Assembly (NCBI RefSeq): GCF_016801985.1 | Contig: NZ_JAEVLS010000002.1 | Coordinates: 1,364,001 to 1,428,000 of the forward strand | Reading direction: 5' to 3' | DNA length: 64,000 bases | Origin: Steroidobacter gossypii | GTDB taxonomy: Bacteria > Pseudomonadota > Gammaproteobacteria > Steroidobacterales > Steroidobacteraceae | Shown: positions 33,173 to 44,646 of the stretch, piece by piece | Layout of the letters: each line of letters opens with the position of its first letter | Numbering within the stretch: the stretch's first letter is position 1 | Notes under the pieces: generated by a model | What the model was told of the DNA's origin: nothing | Seen by the model: the letters and a program-made list of their open reading frames with translations, nothing else | Database searches by the model: none | Program-made: the position numbers and the translations under genes

Positions 33173-36067
33173 CTAGAAACTATACGTCATACCGACCTGG
33201 AAGCGACGTCCCGGTTCAATCAGATCGGTGGGTTGGCCGAAGGCTTCATTCGGCGCGCCGCCGAATGGGATGGTGCCGTTGTAGGAGCGTGGGTCGTAGT
33301 TCTCGTAGTCGAACACGTTGAACACCTCGCCGATCAGGCTGAAAGCCTGCGACTGGCCGAACTCGAAGCGCTTCTCCAGCCGGAAATCGAGGCTGCGATA
33401 CGCGAACGCGTCCGGGAAGATGAACGAGTGCTTCTCCGGCCGGCCGGTGTAGTAGCGATATTGAATCTCGCCGGGGCCGGTGCCCTGCGATTGATCGGTG
33501 ATGGTGTAACCCGTGCCGGAGCCCAAGGTCAGCGTGCTGGAGAGCTTGATGTCCCACGGCAGGCCGACGATGCCCGTCATCACGATGCGATGCCGCTCGT
33601 CGGCGTTGGTGGGATGACGCGGGTAATCCGACACCAGAGGATAGTCCAGACTGAACAGGTCGCCACCCGTTTCTTCCGCTTCGCTGTACGTGTATGCGAA
33701 GGTCATGCCCCAGTTGGAGGCCTGCGTGTAAGCCTTTTCCAGTGTCACATACACGCCGTTGTACCAGCTCTGCTTGTCATCGCTCGAGACCAGGATGTTG
33801 CCGAAGCCGCCGCTCACGGGGGCGCAGCAGTCCAGGTCGGGCTCCGGACCGATCAAGCCGTCCGGATTGCGATTGCCGTAGATGTACGTGAAGCCATGGC
33901 GACTGCGATTGCGCGCGAACGTGAGCGATGCGAGCCAGTCCTCGCCGAAGCGCTGGCGCACGCCGAGGCTCGCCTGGATGGTCTCGGGAATGCGCGTGTC
34001 TTTATCGATCAGGAAGATCTCCGGATTCGGCGCCACGCCCGAGGCGATCAACTGATTCAAGCCTTCGACGCTCAGGTACGCATCGTTCCAAACGATGGTG
34101 GGCTGTCCGTTACGCGGCAAGCCGTCGGCGGAGAACTGGAATCTGCGTGTCTGCCATTGCAGGCGGAAACGCTCGTCCAGAATCTCGTTGTACAGGACGC
34201 GATCGAAGTAACGGCCCACGCCGCCGAAGATCACCGTGCGCTGATCGTCGAACAGATCGAACGAGAAGCCCAGACGCGGCTGGATCAAATCGGTCGGGCT
34301 GTCACGATCGTTGCCGTCGGTGAAGTAGCGATCGGGCACATACTGCGAAGCTGCGGCCCGAATGGCGTCCGGCGTCACATAGTCTTTGCCGAGCAGATCG
34401 GTGTCGTAATCCCACCGCACGCCGAGATTCAACGTGAGCCGTGGCGTCACCGACCAGTCGTCCTGGATGTACAGACCGTATTGAGTGGTCTCGCCCGAGA
34501 GGTCAGGATTGCCCGTGCCGTACTCCGCTTCGGCGGGGAATGCGAAACCGCCGATCTCTGGACGGAAGCGGAAGATCGGATTGGAGTTCTGGAACTTCTG
34601 CACTTCATAGTCGACCTGACTGATGCGGATGCCGGTCTTGACCGAGTGGCCGCCGAACCACTCGAACTCGGTGAACGTCAGATCGTCCTTGAAGGTCACC
34701 ACTTCCTGGCCGATGTTCTGCTTGGTCGAGCCGCCGCCGATCCGGATGATGCCCACGTACTCGCGCCCGATGAGGTCGTAGTTGATCGGCGTCGGATGCC
34801 ACTCGTATTTCATGTACATCAGCGTGGCTTCATTGGTGAACCTGGCCGTGTCGTAGGTGTGACCGAACTTGACGGTGCGCACCTCGTTCTGGATGTCGTT
34901 GGCCGCCTCGTAGCTGTTCTGGCCCTGAAAATCCTTGATGTCCGACTCATCGCGCAGGCTGAATGACAGATCCATGGTCTGGTTGTAAGTGGGCTGGAAG
35001 TCGAGCTTGGCGAACACCAGGTCCTCGCGGAAGGGTTGCACGAACGAGCCCTCATACTGTCCGAAGATGGGCTCGGCCGAGGGGTTGCCCAAGGTCACGC
35101 GCTCGGCGCGATCCTGATCGTTGCCCTCGTAGGCCACAAAGAAATGCAGCTTGTCCCTGATGATCGGGCCGCCGAACGACAGGCCGTACTGCTTGCGCTC
35201 ATACGCCGCCCGCGGCTCGCCGGGTCGCGCGAAGTCATCGCGCGCCACCAGGCCCTTGTCCTGCCAGTAGATGAACGTATCGCCGTGAAACTCGTTGGTG
35301 CCGGATTTCGTTCGCGCGGTGATGATGGCGCTCGAGGCCTGCTCATATTCGGCCTTGAAGTTCTGCGTGATGACGCGGAACTCCTGCACGGCGTTCTGCG
35401 GGAAGGGATTGCCGCGGCTCGAGTCCTGGCCGACCACGCCGCCGTTGATCACCTGGTTCTTGTAGCTCACGCCGTCGATATAGACATTCACGGCGTTGGC
35501 GCTGAGCGCGCCGGCCTGAAAAGTTTTCTCGGTGTCGCGATCGTTGATGCGCACACCCGGCGCGAGCGCGGCGAAGTTCAGGAAGTTGCGATTGCCTTGC
35601 GGCAGCGACTCGATCTGTTCGACGCTGATGTTGGTCGCCACTTCGGAGGTGCGCATGTCGACCAGACGCTCGGCGGTCACGACGACTTCATCCTCAACCG
35701 CCACCGTCGCGGCCTGCGGCACGGCGTTCAGATCGAGGTCGATGGTTTGACCGATCGAGACGCGCACCGCGCGTGCGGTCTCCTGAAAGCCTTCGCCTTG
35801 AATCCTCAATTGATACGTTCCAGGCACGAGACCAATCAAGGCGTACGTGCCGCCCTCCTGCGTCGTAGCTTGTTTGGTGAAGCCCGTTGCCGAATTGGTC
35901 GCGGTCACCTGCACGCCCGCGGGCACCGGATTGCCGTTGGCCAGAACTCGACCGCGCACCACGGCGCTCGTGACTTGCGCCTCAACCACCGTGGGTGTGA
36001 TGGTCGCGCCCACGACGACGATCGAGAGCCCGAGCGCCTGAAGAATCCCCCATCGCAGCGTTTTCAT
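33173..36067 (-). CDS. TonB-dependent receptor, Oar type with carboxypeptidase-regulatory domain
   Basis: The 964-residue outer-membrane receptor has a signal peptide and a CarboxypepD_reg-like beta domain at about 35-125 (VVRGRVLANGNPVPAGVQV, GTYALIGLVPGTYQLRI). The plug has EVATNISVEQIESLPQGNR and NAVNVYIDGVSYKNQV, and the barrel ends in MTYSF. Oar-type receptors import large substrates, often glycans or peptides. AAGGA precedes the ATG. It is 46 bp before the GH144-type gene and is the likely outer-membrane port of this glycan locus. Confidence 0.93.
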   Translation of the reverse strand: MKTLRWGILQALGLSIVVVGATITPTVVEAQVTSAVVRGRVLANGNPVPAGVQVTATNSATGFTKQATTQEGGTYALIGLVPGTYQLRIQGEGFQETARAVRVSIGQTIDLDLNAVPQAATVAVEDEVVVTAERLVDMRTSEVATNISVEQIESLPQGNRNFLNFAALAPGVRINDRDTEKTFQAGALSANAVNVYIDGVSYKNQVINGGVVGQDSSRGNPFPQNAVQEFRVITQNFKAEYEQASSAIITARTKSGTNEFHGDTFIYWQDKGLVARDDFARPGEPRAAYERKQYGLSFGGPIIRDKLHFFVAYEGNDQDRAERVTLGNPSAEPIFGQYEGSFVQPFREDLVFAKLDFQPTYNQTMDLSFSLRDESDIKDFQGQNSYEAANDIQNEVRTVKFGHTYDTARFTNEATLMYMKYEWHPTPINYDLIGREYVGIIRIGGGSTKQNIGQEVVTFKDDLTFTEFEWFGGHSVKTGIRISQVDYEVQKFQNSNPIFRFRPEIGGFAFPAEAEYGTGNPDLSGETTQYGLYIQDDWSVTPRLTLNLGVRWDYDTDLLGKDYVTPDAIRAAASQYVPDRYFTDGNDRDSPTDLIQPRLGFSFDLFDDQRTVIFGGVGRYFDRVLYNEILDERFRLQWQTRRFQFSADGLPRNGQPTIVWNDAYLSVEGLNQLIASGVAPNPEIFLIDKDTRIPETIQASLGVRQRFGEDWLASLTFARNRSRHGFTYIYGNRNPDGLIGPEPDLDCCAPVSGGFGNILVSSDDKQSWYNGVYVTLEKAYTQASNWGMTFAYTYSEAEETGGDLFSLDYPLVSDYPRHPTNADERHRIVMTGIVGLPWDIKLSSTLTLGSGTGYTITDQSQGTGPGEIQYRYYTGRPEKHSFIFPDAFAYRSLDFRLEKRFEFGQSQAFSLIGEVFNVFDYENYDPRSYNGTIPFGGAPNEAFGQPTDLIEPGRRFQVGMTYSF

Positions 36068-36210
36068 GGCAATGCGTCCTTATGTCAGGAATCTCCTGTA
36101 ACGATCCTGCGCCAAAGGAGTTCCGGCATGTTGTCGGAGTGCAACGCCCGGTATATGCGGGAGCGCTGGAGCCCGCGGCGGCTGCGTCGAATTCGCAGCA
36201 GGCAGGAAAT

Positions 36211-37485
36211 TCAATCGAGCTGTTCGCGCGCTCGCTCTCGCACCATGAACAGCACCAGGCAGGTGATCAACGAGGCGATCGCTGCGTAGGAAGAAACCGC
36301 AATGGCTGACCCAAACCTTTGTAGCAGCGCGGTCGACACCATCGGCGCGATGCCGCCGCCGACGATGCCGGCCAATGTATAAGCAAGCGATGCACCGGCG
36401 TAGCGAACCCGCGTCGGAAACTGTTCAGCGATGAAGGCGGCCTGCGGACCATACATCATCGCGTGCACGGTCAAGGCGACCACGACCGCGAGGATGATGA
36501 GCGTCGGTTGTTTCGTCTCCAGCAATGGAAAGAATGCAAACATCCAGATCAGACCCAGCACGGCGCCCGCGCCGTACACGATGCGTCGGCCGTAGCGATC
36601 CGAGAGCGCTCCGAACAGCGGAATCGTGAATGCGTTGATGGCGCCGCCGATGGAGAGCGCAATCAGCGCCAGCGTGCGCGACTCACCCAACACAGTGGTG
36701 ATGTAGCTCAAGGCGAAGGCGACCGAGAGCGAATACAACACGTCGGGACCGATGCGAACGCCGCCGCCCACCAGCAGGCTGCGCCAGTGCGATCGCAGGA
36801 CTTCGCTGATCGGCGCCTGCGCTTTGGAGTCCTGCTGCTCGATGTGTTTGAAGAGCGGCGTCTCCTCCACGCCCACTCGTATCCACAGACCGAACGCGAC
36901 GAGCGCGACGCTGGCGAAGAACGGCAGCCGCCAGCCCCACGCGATGAAGTCATCGGGCGACAAGGCCCAGGTGATCAAACCGAGCGTCCCAGTGGCGAGC
37001 AATGTTCCAAGCGAAGGTCCCATCTGGGCCCATGAAGCGTTGCGGCCGCGTCGTCGTGGATCGCCGTGCTCGACGCTGAGCAGCACTGCGCCGGCCCACT
37101 CGCCACCCAGCGCCGCGCCCTGCACGAAACGCAGCACCACCAGCATGATGGGGCTTGCCACGCCCGCACTCGCGTAGGTGGGCAGCAGGCCCATCAATGC
37201 CGTCGTGATTCCCATCAACAGCAGCGTTGCCACCAACACGAAGCGTCGGCCATAACGATCGCCCAAGTGGCCGAAGATCAGGCCACCGACGGGGCGAGAC
37301 AGATAACCGACCGCGAATGTCGAAAACGCGAGCAGCGTGCCTGAGAGCGGATCGAACGATGGGAAGAACAGTTGGTTGAAGACCAGCGCGGCCAGCATGT
37401 TGTAGACCGCGAAGTCATAGTATTCGAGCGTCGTGCCGACGATGCTCGCGGTCGCCAGTCGGCCTGTCGCCGGCCGCTCAGCCAA
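36211..37485 (-). CDS. MFS transporter, metabolite:H+ symporter family
   Basis: The 424-residue permease has twelve predicted helices. Family motifs are [29 protein letters not shown] between helices 2 and 3, [15 protein letters not shown] and [13 protein letters not shown] in the second half. The start is TTG at 37485, directly preceded by AGGAGG at ideal spacing, and overlaps the oxoprolinase stop by eight bases. Translation is probably coupled. Members carry small organic acids; in this operon 5-oxoproline or a related amino acid is a reasonable guess. Confidence 0.9.
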   Translation of the reverse strand: MAERPATGRLATASIVGTTLEYYDFAVYNMLAALVFNQLFFPSFDPLSGTLLAFSTFAVGYLSRPVGGLIFGHLGDRYGRRFVLVATLLLMGITTALMGLLPTYASAGVASPIMLVVLRFVQGAALGGEWAGAVLLSVEHGDPRRRGRNASWAQMGPSLGTLLATGTLGLITWALSPDDFIAWGWRLPFFASVALVAFGLWIRVGVEETPLFKHIEQQDSKAQAPISEVLRSHWRSLLVGGGVRIGPDVLYSLSVAFALSYITTVLGESRTLALIALSIGGAINAFTIPLFGALSDRYGRRIVYGAGAVLGLIWMFAFFPLLETKQPTLIILAVVVALTVHAMMYGPQAAFIAEQFPTRVRYAGASLAYTLAGIVGGGIAPMVSTALLQRFGSAIAVSSYAAIASLITCLVLFMVRERAREQLD

Positions 37486-40400
37486 AGCCGCCGCCTCCTG
37501 GCGTTTGAATCACGAAGACGTCCTCCCGGGCCACTTGTGCGGTGTGAGTGGCGCCGAAGTGCTCGACGACGCCGTTGGCGCGCTCGATCCAGTTCTTGCC
37601 CGTTTGCGCAGCGTGGCCACCTGCGACGCCGAAGGGTGCAACTTGTCGATGGTTCGCAAGCAGCACCGCCGTCATCGGCTTCAAGAAGCGAACGCGTCGT
37701 TCCACGCCGTCGCCGCCCTTGTGTCGGCCCGCGCCACCCGAGCCTCGGCGGATGCTGAAAGCGTCGAGCCTCACGGGGAAGCGCCACTCGAGCACCTCCG
37801 GGTCGGTGAGGCGCGAGTTGGTCATATGCGTTTGAACCGCGTCCGTGCCGTCGAAATCGGGACCGGCGCCGGAGCCACCTGCGATGGTCTCATAGTACTG
37901 GTGACTGCCGTCACCGAAGGTGAAGTTGTTCATCGTGCCCTGGCTTGCGGCGAGCACGCCGAGCGCGCCGTACAGGCAGTCGGTGACCACCTGTGACGTC
38001 TCGACGTTGCCGGCGACGACGGCGGCGGGATGTTTCGGGTTGAGCATGGAGCCAGGCGGCACGATGATCTGCAGCGGCTTCAGGCAACCGGCGTTCATTG
38101 GGATCTCATCGTCCACCAGCGTTCTGAATACATACAGCACCGCCGCTCTGGTCACGGAGACCGGCGCGTTGAAGTTGTTTGGCTGCTGTTCGCTCGTGCC
38201 GGTGAAGTCGATGGTTGCAGAGCGTGTTTCGCTATCGATGCGGATGGTGACCTTCACCGTCGCGCCGTTGTCCATGGCATAGGTGAACTCGCCGTCGTGG
38301 AGCGCGTCGATCACGCGTCGTACGGCTTCCTCGGCGTTGTTCTGAACGTGGTGCATGTAGGCCTGCACCACCGGCAGGCTGAAGTGATCCACCATCGCTT
38401 CGAGCTCGGCCGCGCCTTTCTGGCAGGCGGCAACCTGCGCCCGAAGGTCGGCGAGGTTCTGCTCGACGTTACGCGCTGGGTATTTGCCAGAGGTCAGCAG
38501 CGTGCGCATGTTTTCTTCGAGAAACACGCCGTCTGCAACCACCTGCACGTTGTCGAGCAGCACGCCTTCTTCATCGATGTGCGTCGAGCTTGCCGGCATC
38601 GATCCCGGCGTCGAGCCGCCAATGTCCGCGTGGTGGCCTCGCGCCGCGACGAAGAAGGTGGGCTTGGAGACATCGCACGCCTGTTTGACATCACGGCGGT
38701 CCTTCGAGTGATCGGCATCGCGTTCGTGCGAGGCTACGGAAGCCGTGCCGGACTGCTTCGATTCGCCGTGCTCGGCGGCGTCGATGAAGACGGGCATGAC
38801 CACGGTCACGTCTGGAAGATGCGTTCCGCCGGCATACGGCGCGTTGAGAACGTAGACGTCGCCACGGCGCATTGTGTTCGCGCGTCGTCGGAGGATTTCC
38901 TGGACGGACTCGCCCATCGAGCCCAGATGCACCGGCATGTGCGGCGCATTGGCGATGAGGTGGCCGGCCTCGTCGAACAACGCACAGGAGAAGTCCAGGC
39001 GCTCTTTGATGTTGACGGAGGTCGCCGTGTTCGCAAGCGTCACGCCCATCTGCTCGGCGATGGCCATGAACAGATTGTTGAAGACCTCGAGCAGCACCGG
39101 ATCGGCCTGCGTGCCGATGGCGTGCTCACGACGCAATGGCTCGATTCGTCGCAGCACCAGATGATTGAGCGGCGTCACCTCAGCCTGCCAGCCCGGTTCG
39201 ATCACAACGGTGGTATTGCGCTCGCGAATGACGGCAGGGCCGCGCAGCTTCACACCGGGCAATAACGTGCTTCGCTGGTAAAACGGCGTCACTTGCCAGC
39301 GATCGGCAAAATACACCGGCCGCGTATCGAGGCGTGCCGACGGCGTCTGCTCCGATGTAACTTCCGTCGCCGGATGCACGGACTCATAGGACGCCCCGAT
39401 CGCCTCCACGCTGATCGACTCGATGACGAGCGCCCGACCGGACATCAAAAAGCCATAACGCTGGCGATATTCTTCGTAGAATTTCGCCGCCAGCTGCGAT
39501 GCCGACCCCAGGCTTGTTTCCTCCGCCGCATATTTTCTTTTCTGATCCTGCCCTGCCCGATCCGAAAGCCCCGTCGCACTTTCAGCCGTCGCTTTGTCAG
39601 GGGCGGCGGCGCCTTGCGTCTGATCGGGCGACAGAAGCAGCGTGCTGTCCGTGCCGGCGTACTTGATCGCGAGCTTGCGCGCGATGCGGACGCGGTCGCT
39701 GGCGACGCCTTGGGCGAGCAGCGCGTCGCGGGCGGAGGATTCGAGGGCGGCAAAGGCGGCAGTGAGATCGTTGAGCGTCTCGTCGCGCAGCTCGGCTTCC
39801 ACAGCCTGCTGCTTCATGGTCGTCACATCAGCAAGCCCGATGCCGTACGCAGATAACAATCCGGCCAAGGGATGGATGTAGACCGTCTGCATGCCCAACG
39901 CGTCCGCCACCAGACAGGCATGCTGGCCCGCGGCCCCGCCGAAGCACACGAGCGTGTACTCCGTGACGTCATGCCCACGTTGCACGGAGATCTTCTTGAT
40001 GGCGTTGGCCATGTTCTCCACGGCCACGCGAATACATCCGGCGGCAATGCTCTCCTCGGTGTGTGCCGAGGTCCCAGGTGAGGACGCCGCAACCTCCGCA
40101 GCCAGCGAAGCAAATCTCGCCTTCACCACACCAGCATCGAGCGGCTCATCGCCCCCGCTGCCAAACACCGCTGGGAAGAACTCCGGCTGAATCCGCCCGA
40201 GCAACACGTTGCAATCCGTCACCGTCAGCGGCCCACCGCGACGATACGCCGCGGGCCCTGGATCCGCGCCGGCCGACTCCGGTCCAACGCGAAGTCGCAC
40301 GCCATCGAAGCGACAGATCGAGCCACCACCGGCGGCGACAGTGTGAATCTGCATGATCGGCGCACGCATGCGCACGCCCGCCACTTCAGTATCGAACGCA

Positions 40401-41308
40401 CGCTCGTACTCACCGTCGTAGTGAGCAACGTCGGTCGACGTGCCGCCCATGTCGAATCCGATGATCTTCTCGAACCCTGCCTCACCTGCTGCGCGCACGG
40501 CGCCGACGATGCCGCCCGCCGGCCCCGACAGGATCGCATCCTTGCCCTGAAACTGACGTGCATCCGTCAGCCCACCGGAGGACTGCATGAACTGCAATCG
40601 CACGCCCGGCAACTGGGAGGCCACCTGCTCCACATATCGCCGCAACACCGGCGAGAGATAAGCATCCACGACGGTGGTGTCCCCACGCGAGACCAGCTTC
40701 ATCAACGGGCTGACTTCGTGAGAAATCGAAACCTGGGTAAATCCAACGCGCCTCGCAAGCTCACCGAGCGCTCGCTCATGCGCCGGATACCGATAGCCGT
40801 GCATCAACACCACCGCGCAGCTTCGAATCCCACGATCAAACACCGATCGCAGCGCCCGCTCCGCTCCGATGAGATCGAGCTCCCGAACGACGGCGCCATC
40901 GGCCCCGATACGCTCATCGATCTCCACGACCTCTTCATAGAGGAGCGATGGCAACTCGATGTGCCGAACGAACAACTTGGGCCGATGCTGATAAGCGATG
41001 CGCAACGCATCGGCAAACCCGCGCGTGATGAGCAGCACCGTGCGATCGCCCTTGCGCTCGAGCAGCGCATTGGTCGCAACCGTGGTGCCCATCTTCACCG
41101 CATCGATGCGCTCGCCAGGAATGGGCGCCTCGGGCGCGAGCTGCAACAACTCGCGAATGCCTTGAACCGCAGCGTCTCGATAACGCTGCGGATTCTCGGA
41201 CAGCAGTTTGAGGGTGGCGAGCGAGCCGTCAGGACGGCGGCCGATCACATCCGTGAACGTGCCGCCACGATCGATCCAGAACTGCCAGCGCTCCGCTGGG
41301 ACGCTCAC
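37478..41308 (-). CDS. 5-oxoprolinase (ATP-hydrolysing), HyuA-HyuB fusion
   Basis: The 1276-residue single-chain protein converts 5-oxo-L-proline to L-glutamate with ATP. The HyuA part begins [19 protein letters not shown] and contains [18 protein letters not shown] and [17 protein letters not shown]. The HyuB part starts near residue 720 ([20 protein letters not shown]) and ends with [15 protein letters not shown] and [15 protein letters not shown]. Two hydrophilic inserts, around residues 570-610 (KATAESATG) and 885-910 ([13 protein letters not shown]), look like linkers and make it slightly longer than usual. The start is GTG at 41308, one base after the dipeptidase stop. Confidence 0.93.
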   Translation of the reverse strand: MSVPAERWQFWIDRGGTFTDVIGRRPDGSLATLKLLSENPQRYRDAAVQGIRELLQLAPEAPIPGERIDAVKMGTTVATNALLERKGDRTVLLITRGFADALRIAYQHRPKLFVRHIELPSLLYEEVVEIDERIGADGAVVRELDLIGAERALRSVFDRGIRSCAVVLMHGYRYPAHERALGELARRVGFTQVSISHEVSPLMKLVSRGDTTVVDAYLSPVLRRYVEQVASQLPGVRLQFMQSSGGLTDARQFQGKDAILSGPAGGIVGAVRAAGEAGFEKIIGFDMGGTSTDVAHYDGEYERAFDTEVAGVRMRAPIMQIHTVAAGGGSICRFDGVRLRVGPESAGADPGPAAYRRGGPLTVTDCNVLLGRIQPEFFPAVFGSGGDEPLDAGVVKARFASLAAEVAASSPGTSAHTEESIAAGCIRVAVENMANAIKKISVQRGHDVTEYTLVCFGGAAGQHACLVADALGMQTVYIHPLAGLLSAYGIGLADVTTMKQQAVEAELRDETLNDLTAAFAALESSARDALLAQGVASDRVRIARKLAIKYAGTDSTLLLSPDQTQGAAAPDKATAESATGLSDRAGQDQKRKYAAEETSLGSASQLAAKFYEEYRQRYGFLMSGRALVIESISVEAIGASYESVHPATEVTSEQTPSARLDTRPVYFADRWQVTPFYQRSTLLPGVKLRGPAVIRERNTTVVIEPGWQAEVTPLNHLVLRRIEPLRREHAIGTQADPVLLEVFNNLFMAIAEQMGVTLANTATSVNIKERLDFSCALFDEAGHLIANAPHMPVHLGSMGESVQEILRRRANTMRRGDVYVLNAPYAGGTHLPDVTVVMPVFIDAAEHGESKQSGTASVASHERDADHSKDRRDVKQACDVSKPTFFVAARGHHADIGGSTPGSMPASSTHIDEEGVLLDNVQVVADGVFLEENMRTLLTSGKYPARNVEQNLADLRAQVAACQKGAAELEAMVDHFSLPVVQAYMHHVQNNAEEAVRRVIDALHDGEFTYAMDNGATVKVTIRIDSETRSATIDFTGTSEQQPNNFNAPVSVTRAAVLYVFRTLVDDEIPMNAGCLKPLQIIVPPGSMLNPKHPAAVVAGNVETSQVVTDCLYGALGVLAASQGTMNNFTFGDGSHQYYETIAGGSGAGPDFDGTDAVQTHMTNSRLTDPEVLEWRFPVRLDAFSIRRGSGGAGRHKGGDGVERRVRFLKPMTAVLLANHRQVAPFGVAGGHAAQTGKNWIERANGVVEHFGATHTAQVAREDVFVIQTPGGGGFG

Positions 41309-41309
41309 G

Positions 41310-42527
41310 TTATTTCTTGTTGAGCCGGCGCGACACGTCCTCGGCCTGCGCCAGGGCGCGAAGCACGTTCTCGCCGGCGAGCAGCGTCAGGTCCTCATCG
41401 CTCCAGCCGCGGCGAATCAGCTCGGCGAACAACAACGGATAGCTGGACACGTCTTCCATGCCGACCGGCCAGTCGGAATTGCCGTCGTAATCGCCGCCCA
41501 AGCCAATGTGCTTCACGCCGGCGACCTTGCGGATGTGTTCGATGTGATCGGCGACCTTGGCGATGCTGGTCTTGGGCAGCTTCAGTTTGCCCATGACTTC
41601 TTCGGCGATCCTATTCGCCTCTTCCACGGACTTGCCCTGCGCGCGACGACCGATCTCCGCCATGGCAGGCACCTGAATCTTGGCGACCTCAGGATCGATG
41701 AAGCCGGCGACGAACGTGACCATCACCACCCCGCCATTCTCAGGCAGACGCTTCAAGATGCTGTCCGGCACGTTACGGGGCACGTCGCACAGCGCGCGAG
41801 CCGAGGAGTGCGAGAAGATCACCGGCGCCTTCGATACACGCAAGGCATCATCCATCGTGCCATCGGAGACGTGCGACAGATCGATCAGCATGCCGAGACG
41901 GTTCATCTCCAGCACGACCTCCTCGCCGAATCTGGTGAGCCCGCCGTGCCGAGCCGGCTGAGCCGCCGAGTCGGCCCAGTCGAGATTCACGTTGTGAGTG
42001 AGCGTCATGTAGCGCACGCCCAGATCGTAATAAGCGCGCAATGCGCCCAGGGAATTCTCGATCGCGTGACCGCCTTCCATGCCCAGCAGCGAGGCGATGC
42101 GCCCTTCGCGATGAGCCGCACGCACCTCTTCAACCGTGGTGGCGAATCGAAATTTCGGATAGCGCTCGATCATCCGGCGCGCGATATCGATCTGCTCGAG
42201 CTGCGTACGTGCGAAGCCCGTGCCGATCTCACCGGGAATGTAGACCGACCAGAACTGCGCGCCGACACTGCCCTGCTCCAGGCGCTTCAAATCGGTCTGG
42301 CCCGGCACTGCGCCATTCAGGTCATACGCTGCGACATCGCCGGGCGCCTGCTTGTCGGTGCGAATGGCCCAGGGCAGATCGTTGTGACCGTCGACCAGGA
42401 TGACTTTCTTCAGCAGCTGACGCGCATGGGTCAGCGCCTTGTCCTCATCGGCATGAGCTACCGTATTCACCGCCGCGAATGCAAGCATCCCGCACGCGAC
42501 CAGCACAGTCCTTCGCAGTATCGTCAT
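41310..42527 (-). CDS. Membrane dipeptidase, peptidase family M19
   Basis: The 405-residue exported metallopeptidase has a signal peptide ([26 protein letters not shown]). Zinc-site motifs are VDGHNDLPW, the bridging Glu in GMEGGHAI, and the later His ligands in [19 protein letters not shown] and [24 protein letters not shown] is also typical. Family members cleave dipeptides such as Cys-Gly. Upstream AGGGGAT supports the ATG. It heads an operon with 5-oxoprolinase and an MFS permease, which suggests scavenging of gamma-glutamyl or pyroglutamyl peptides. Confidence 0.94.
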   Translation of the reverse strand: MTILRRTVLVACGMLAFAAVNTVAHADEDKALTHARQLLKKVILVDGHNDLPWAIRTDKQAPGDVAAYDLNGAVPGQTDLKRLEQGSVGAQFWSVYIPGEIGTGFARTQLEQIDIARRMIERYPKFRFATTVEEVRAAHREGRIASLLGMEGGHAIENSLGALRAYYDLGVRYMTLTHNVNLDWADSAAQPARHGGLTRFGEEVVLEMNRLGMLIDLSHVSDGTMDDALRVSKAPVIFSHSSARALCDVPRNVPDSILKRLPENGGVVMVTFVAGFIDPEVAKIQVPAMAEIGRRAQGKSVEEANRIAEEVMGKLKLPKTSIAKVADHIEHIRKVAGVKHIGLGGDYDGNSDWPVGMEDVSSYPLLFAELIRRGWSDEDLTLLAGENVLRALAQAEDVSRRLNKK

Positions 42528-42548
42528 CGTATCCCCTGTGGTTTGAGA

Positions 42549-44570
42549 TCAGGCGAATTCCACTCGCGCCGGCTGCAACGGCGCCGCGGGCATCTCGGCC
42601 TCGGGCGCGGGCAGCTGCGCTTTGACGCAGTTCCGTCCGGCGCGCTTGGCATCGTACAGCGCCGAATCGGCCCGCTGAAGCATGGTGCTGGGTGTATCGC
42701 CCGAGGACCTGGACATGGTCAAGCCGATGCTGACGGTGATGCGTCTGTCCGACAGCCAGCGACGAGTATCGATGCTCATGACGCCTTCACGGAAGCGCTC
42801 CGCCAGGCGATAGGCCTTGTCGAAGTCCGCCCCGGGAATCACGACCACGAACTCCTCACCGCCCAGTCGGCCGATGAACGCAGGCTCATGCACGTCCTCG
42901 CGCAGTTCCCTCGCCACCAGCTTCAAAGCCTCATCGCCTTCGGCATGGCCGTGCTGATCGTTGATGCTCTTGAAATGATCGATATCGATGATGAGCATCG
43001 CGCAGTTCGGCGGATTGGGCTGCTGTAACAAGGGCGCGAGCCGCGACAGCACGGCGCGACGATTCGGCACGCCGGTGAGCTCATCAGTCATGGCGAGCGT
43101 GCGCATGCGGCGCTTCGAGCGCCATTGATGAATCGCCAACGTCGCCAGCAGCAACGCGAGCGCCACGGTGAGCGCGATCACCACTCTTTGCAGATTGCGC
43201 GCTCGCTGGCCTTGCGCCAGGGCGAGCTGATTGGCGTTGTTCTCACGCACCAGCAGCGCATTCTCTTTTTCTTTCGCGGCCGTATCGAACTCCACCTTCA
43301 GGGTGGCGAAGCGCTGGTCGACTTGATTGCGAAACATTCGCTCGGAGGTTTCCTGGGCGCTCGCGAGGTACGCGTAGCCTTCGCGCCAGTTCCCCATGTC
43401 CGAGAGCACGGCGGCGAGCTCGCCGTAAGTCGCTCGCAGCTCGTTGAGCGAGTCGGCCTTCTGGAACACCACTAGCGCGGCCTTCAACGCTTCGGCGCTG
43501 GCCGGCAACTGACGCAGACGATGCAGGGCCACGCCACGGGCCAGATTGATCTGCGCCTCGAGTCGCGCATCCGGCGTTTGCCTTTGTAACGCCTGTGCCT
43601 GATCCAGAATCTGCAGGGCGCCTTTCGGATCGCCTTTGGCGTTCTTGACGGCCGCAAGACCGCGCAGCGCGTACGCCTCGCCGCGCGGGTAGTTCAATTG
43701 CCGGCTGATGGTGTACGACTCCTGAAACGCCGCCTGCGCCGCATCCCACTCGTGCAGGTTCTCGTGCGCACGCCCCAGGTTGTGCAAGGTGACGCTCTGC
43801 TCACGATACATTCCGGCGTCACGCTGCGCCTTGAGCGCACGATCGTACATGTAGCGCGCCTGGGCATAGTCGCCCATGCGGTTATAAAGAATGGCGATGC
43901 CGTTCAACGCGGTGAGCGAATGATCCGGCAGATTGATGTCTTCATATAATCCCTGTGCGCGCTTCAGATCGGCAAGACCCGTGGCGTACTGCCCTTGCAA
44001 ACCCAACAGGTAGCCGCGCGAGTACAAAGATTGGGCGAGCATCTCGGTGTCCTGCTCCCGGGTTGCGAGGGCAACCGCCTGCTCGTACAGCTCGCGTGCG
44101 CGGCCCGTCTCGCTGCCCGTCTCCAGGATGGTGCCTTCGCAGCCGAGCACACCGGCTTCCAATCCCGGACGGGTGGCCTGCGGCAGCAGCGCACGCGCCT
44201 TGGCCACCTCCGCTTCGGCCGCACGGCGGTCCTGCTCGGACAAGTGATCACACAACATCAGCCGGGCCCGGATCTCCAGATCGGCGTTGGGCTGGTCGGC
44301 CAGAATTTTCAGGGCGGCTTGCGCGTCCCGAACCATGTCGGCCGGACGGCTGCGAACCGCGGCGGCGGCCCGATCGATCAACTGTTGGGCAGGATGCGAA
44401 GGTTTCGGGTGCGACTCAGCCGCCCGCGCCGTCCCTGTCACAGCTAACAGTGCGGCGGCCAACAACAGGCACGCCGTTCGGGTGAGGGTGTGAAATCGCA
44501 AGCCCGTGTATTCGTCGAATAGTCTATGAGGCGAGGCTGGATGGTATCGGAAATCCAGCGCCGGCGGCAT
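42549..44570 (-). CDS. TPR-repeat diguanylate cyclase (GGDEF)
   Basis: The 673-residue signalling protein has an N-terminal signal segment (LTRTACLLLAAALLAVTG) and about ten TPR-like helical repeats (for example LAQSLYSRGYLLGLQGQYA). One membrane helix (VIALTVALALLLATLAIH) precedes a C-terminal GGDEF domain with intact catalytic loop RLGGEEFVVVIPG, so it should make cyclic di-GMP. The sensor would face the periplasm. The ATG at 44570 is used; a TTG at 44501 would start directly at the signal segment. A longer start is excluded by the terminator at 44591-44631. Confidence 0.85.
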   Translation of the reverse strand: MPPALDFRYHPASPHRLFDEYTGLRFHTLTRTACLLLAAALLAVTGTARAAESHPKPSHPAQQLIDRAAAAVRSRPADMVRDAQAALKILADQPNADLEIRARLMLCDHLSEQDRRAAEAEVAKARALLPQATRPGLEAGVLGCEGTILETGSETGRARELYEQAVALATREQDTEMLAQSLYSRGYLLGLQGQYATGLADLKRAQGLYEDINLPDHSLTALNGIAILYNRMGDYAQARYMYDRALKAQRDAGMYREQSVTLHNLGRAHENLHEWDAAQAAFQESYTISRQLNYPRGEAYALRGLAAVKNAKGDPKGALQILDQAQALQRQTPDARLEAQINLARGVALHRLRQLPASAEALKAALVVFQKADSLNELRATYGELAAVLSDMGNWREGYAYLASAQETSERMFRNQVDQRFATLKVEFDTAAKEKENALLVRENNANQLALAQGQRARNLQRVVIALTVALALLLATLAIHQWRSKRRMRTLAMTDELTGVPNRRAVLSRLAPLLQQPNPPNCAMLIIDIDHFKSINDQHGHAEGDEALKLVARELREDVHEPAFIGRLGGEEFVVVIPGADFDKAYRLAERFREGVMSIDTRRWLSDRRITVSIGLTMSRSSGDTPSTMLQRADSALYDAKRAGRNCVKAQLPAPEAEMPAAPLQPARVEFA

Positions 44571-44590
44571 AGCAGGCGTTCGCTTCAGCG

Positions 44591-44631
44591 CAAAGAAAAG
44601 CCCCGTGCGCCGGCTTGGGGCGCACGGGGCT
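44591..44631 (-). terminator. Strong rho-independent terminator of the dihaem cytochrome gene
   Basis: AGCCCCGTGCGCC and GGCGCACGGGGCT form a perfect 13-bp stem with a seven-base loop (44599-44631). On the minus strand the stem is followed by TTTTCTTT. It lies 16 bases past the stop of the gene ending at 44647 and separates it from the diguanylate cyclase gene. Confidence 0.9.
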
Positions 44632-44646
44632 GCCAAAAGTATTAGG

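Noticed and set aside
32831-34966. Plus-strand open frame (711 codons) opposite the Oar-type receptor
   Set aside because: It covers the 3' half of a clear TonB receptor in antisense, shows no domain and has no Shine-Dalgarno at its start.
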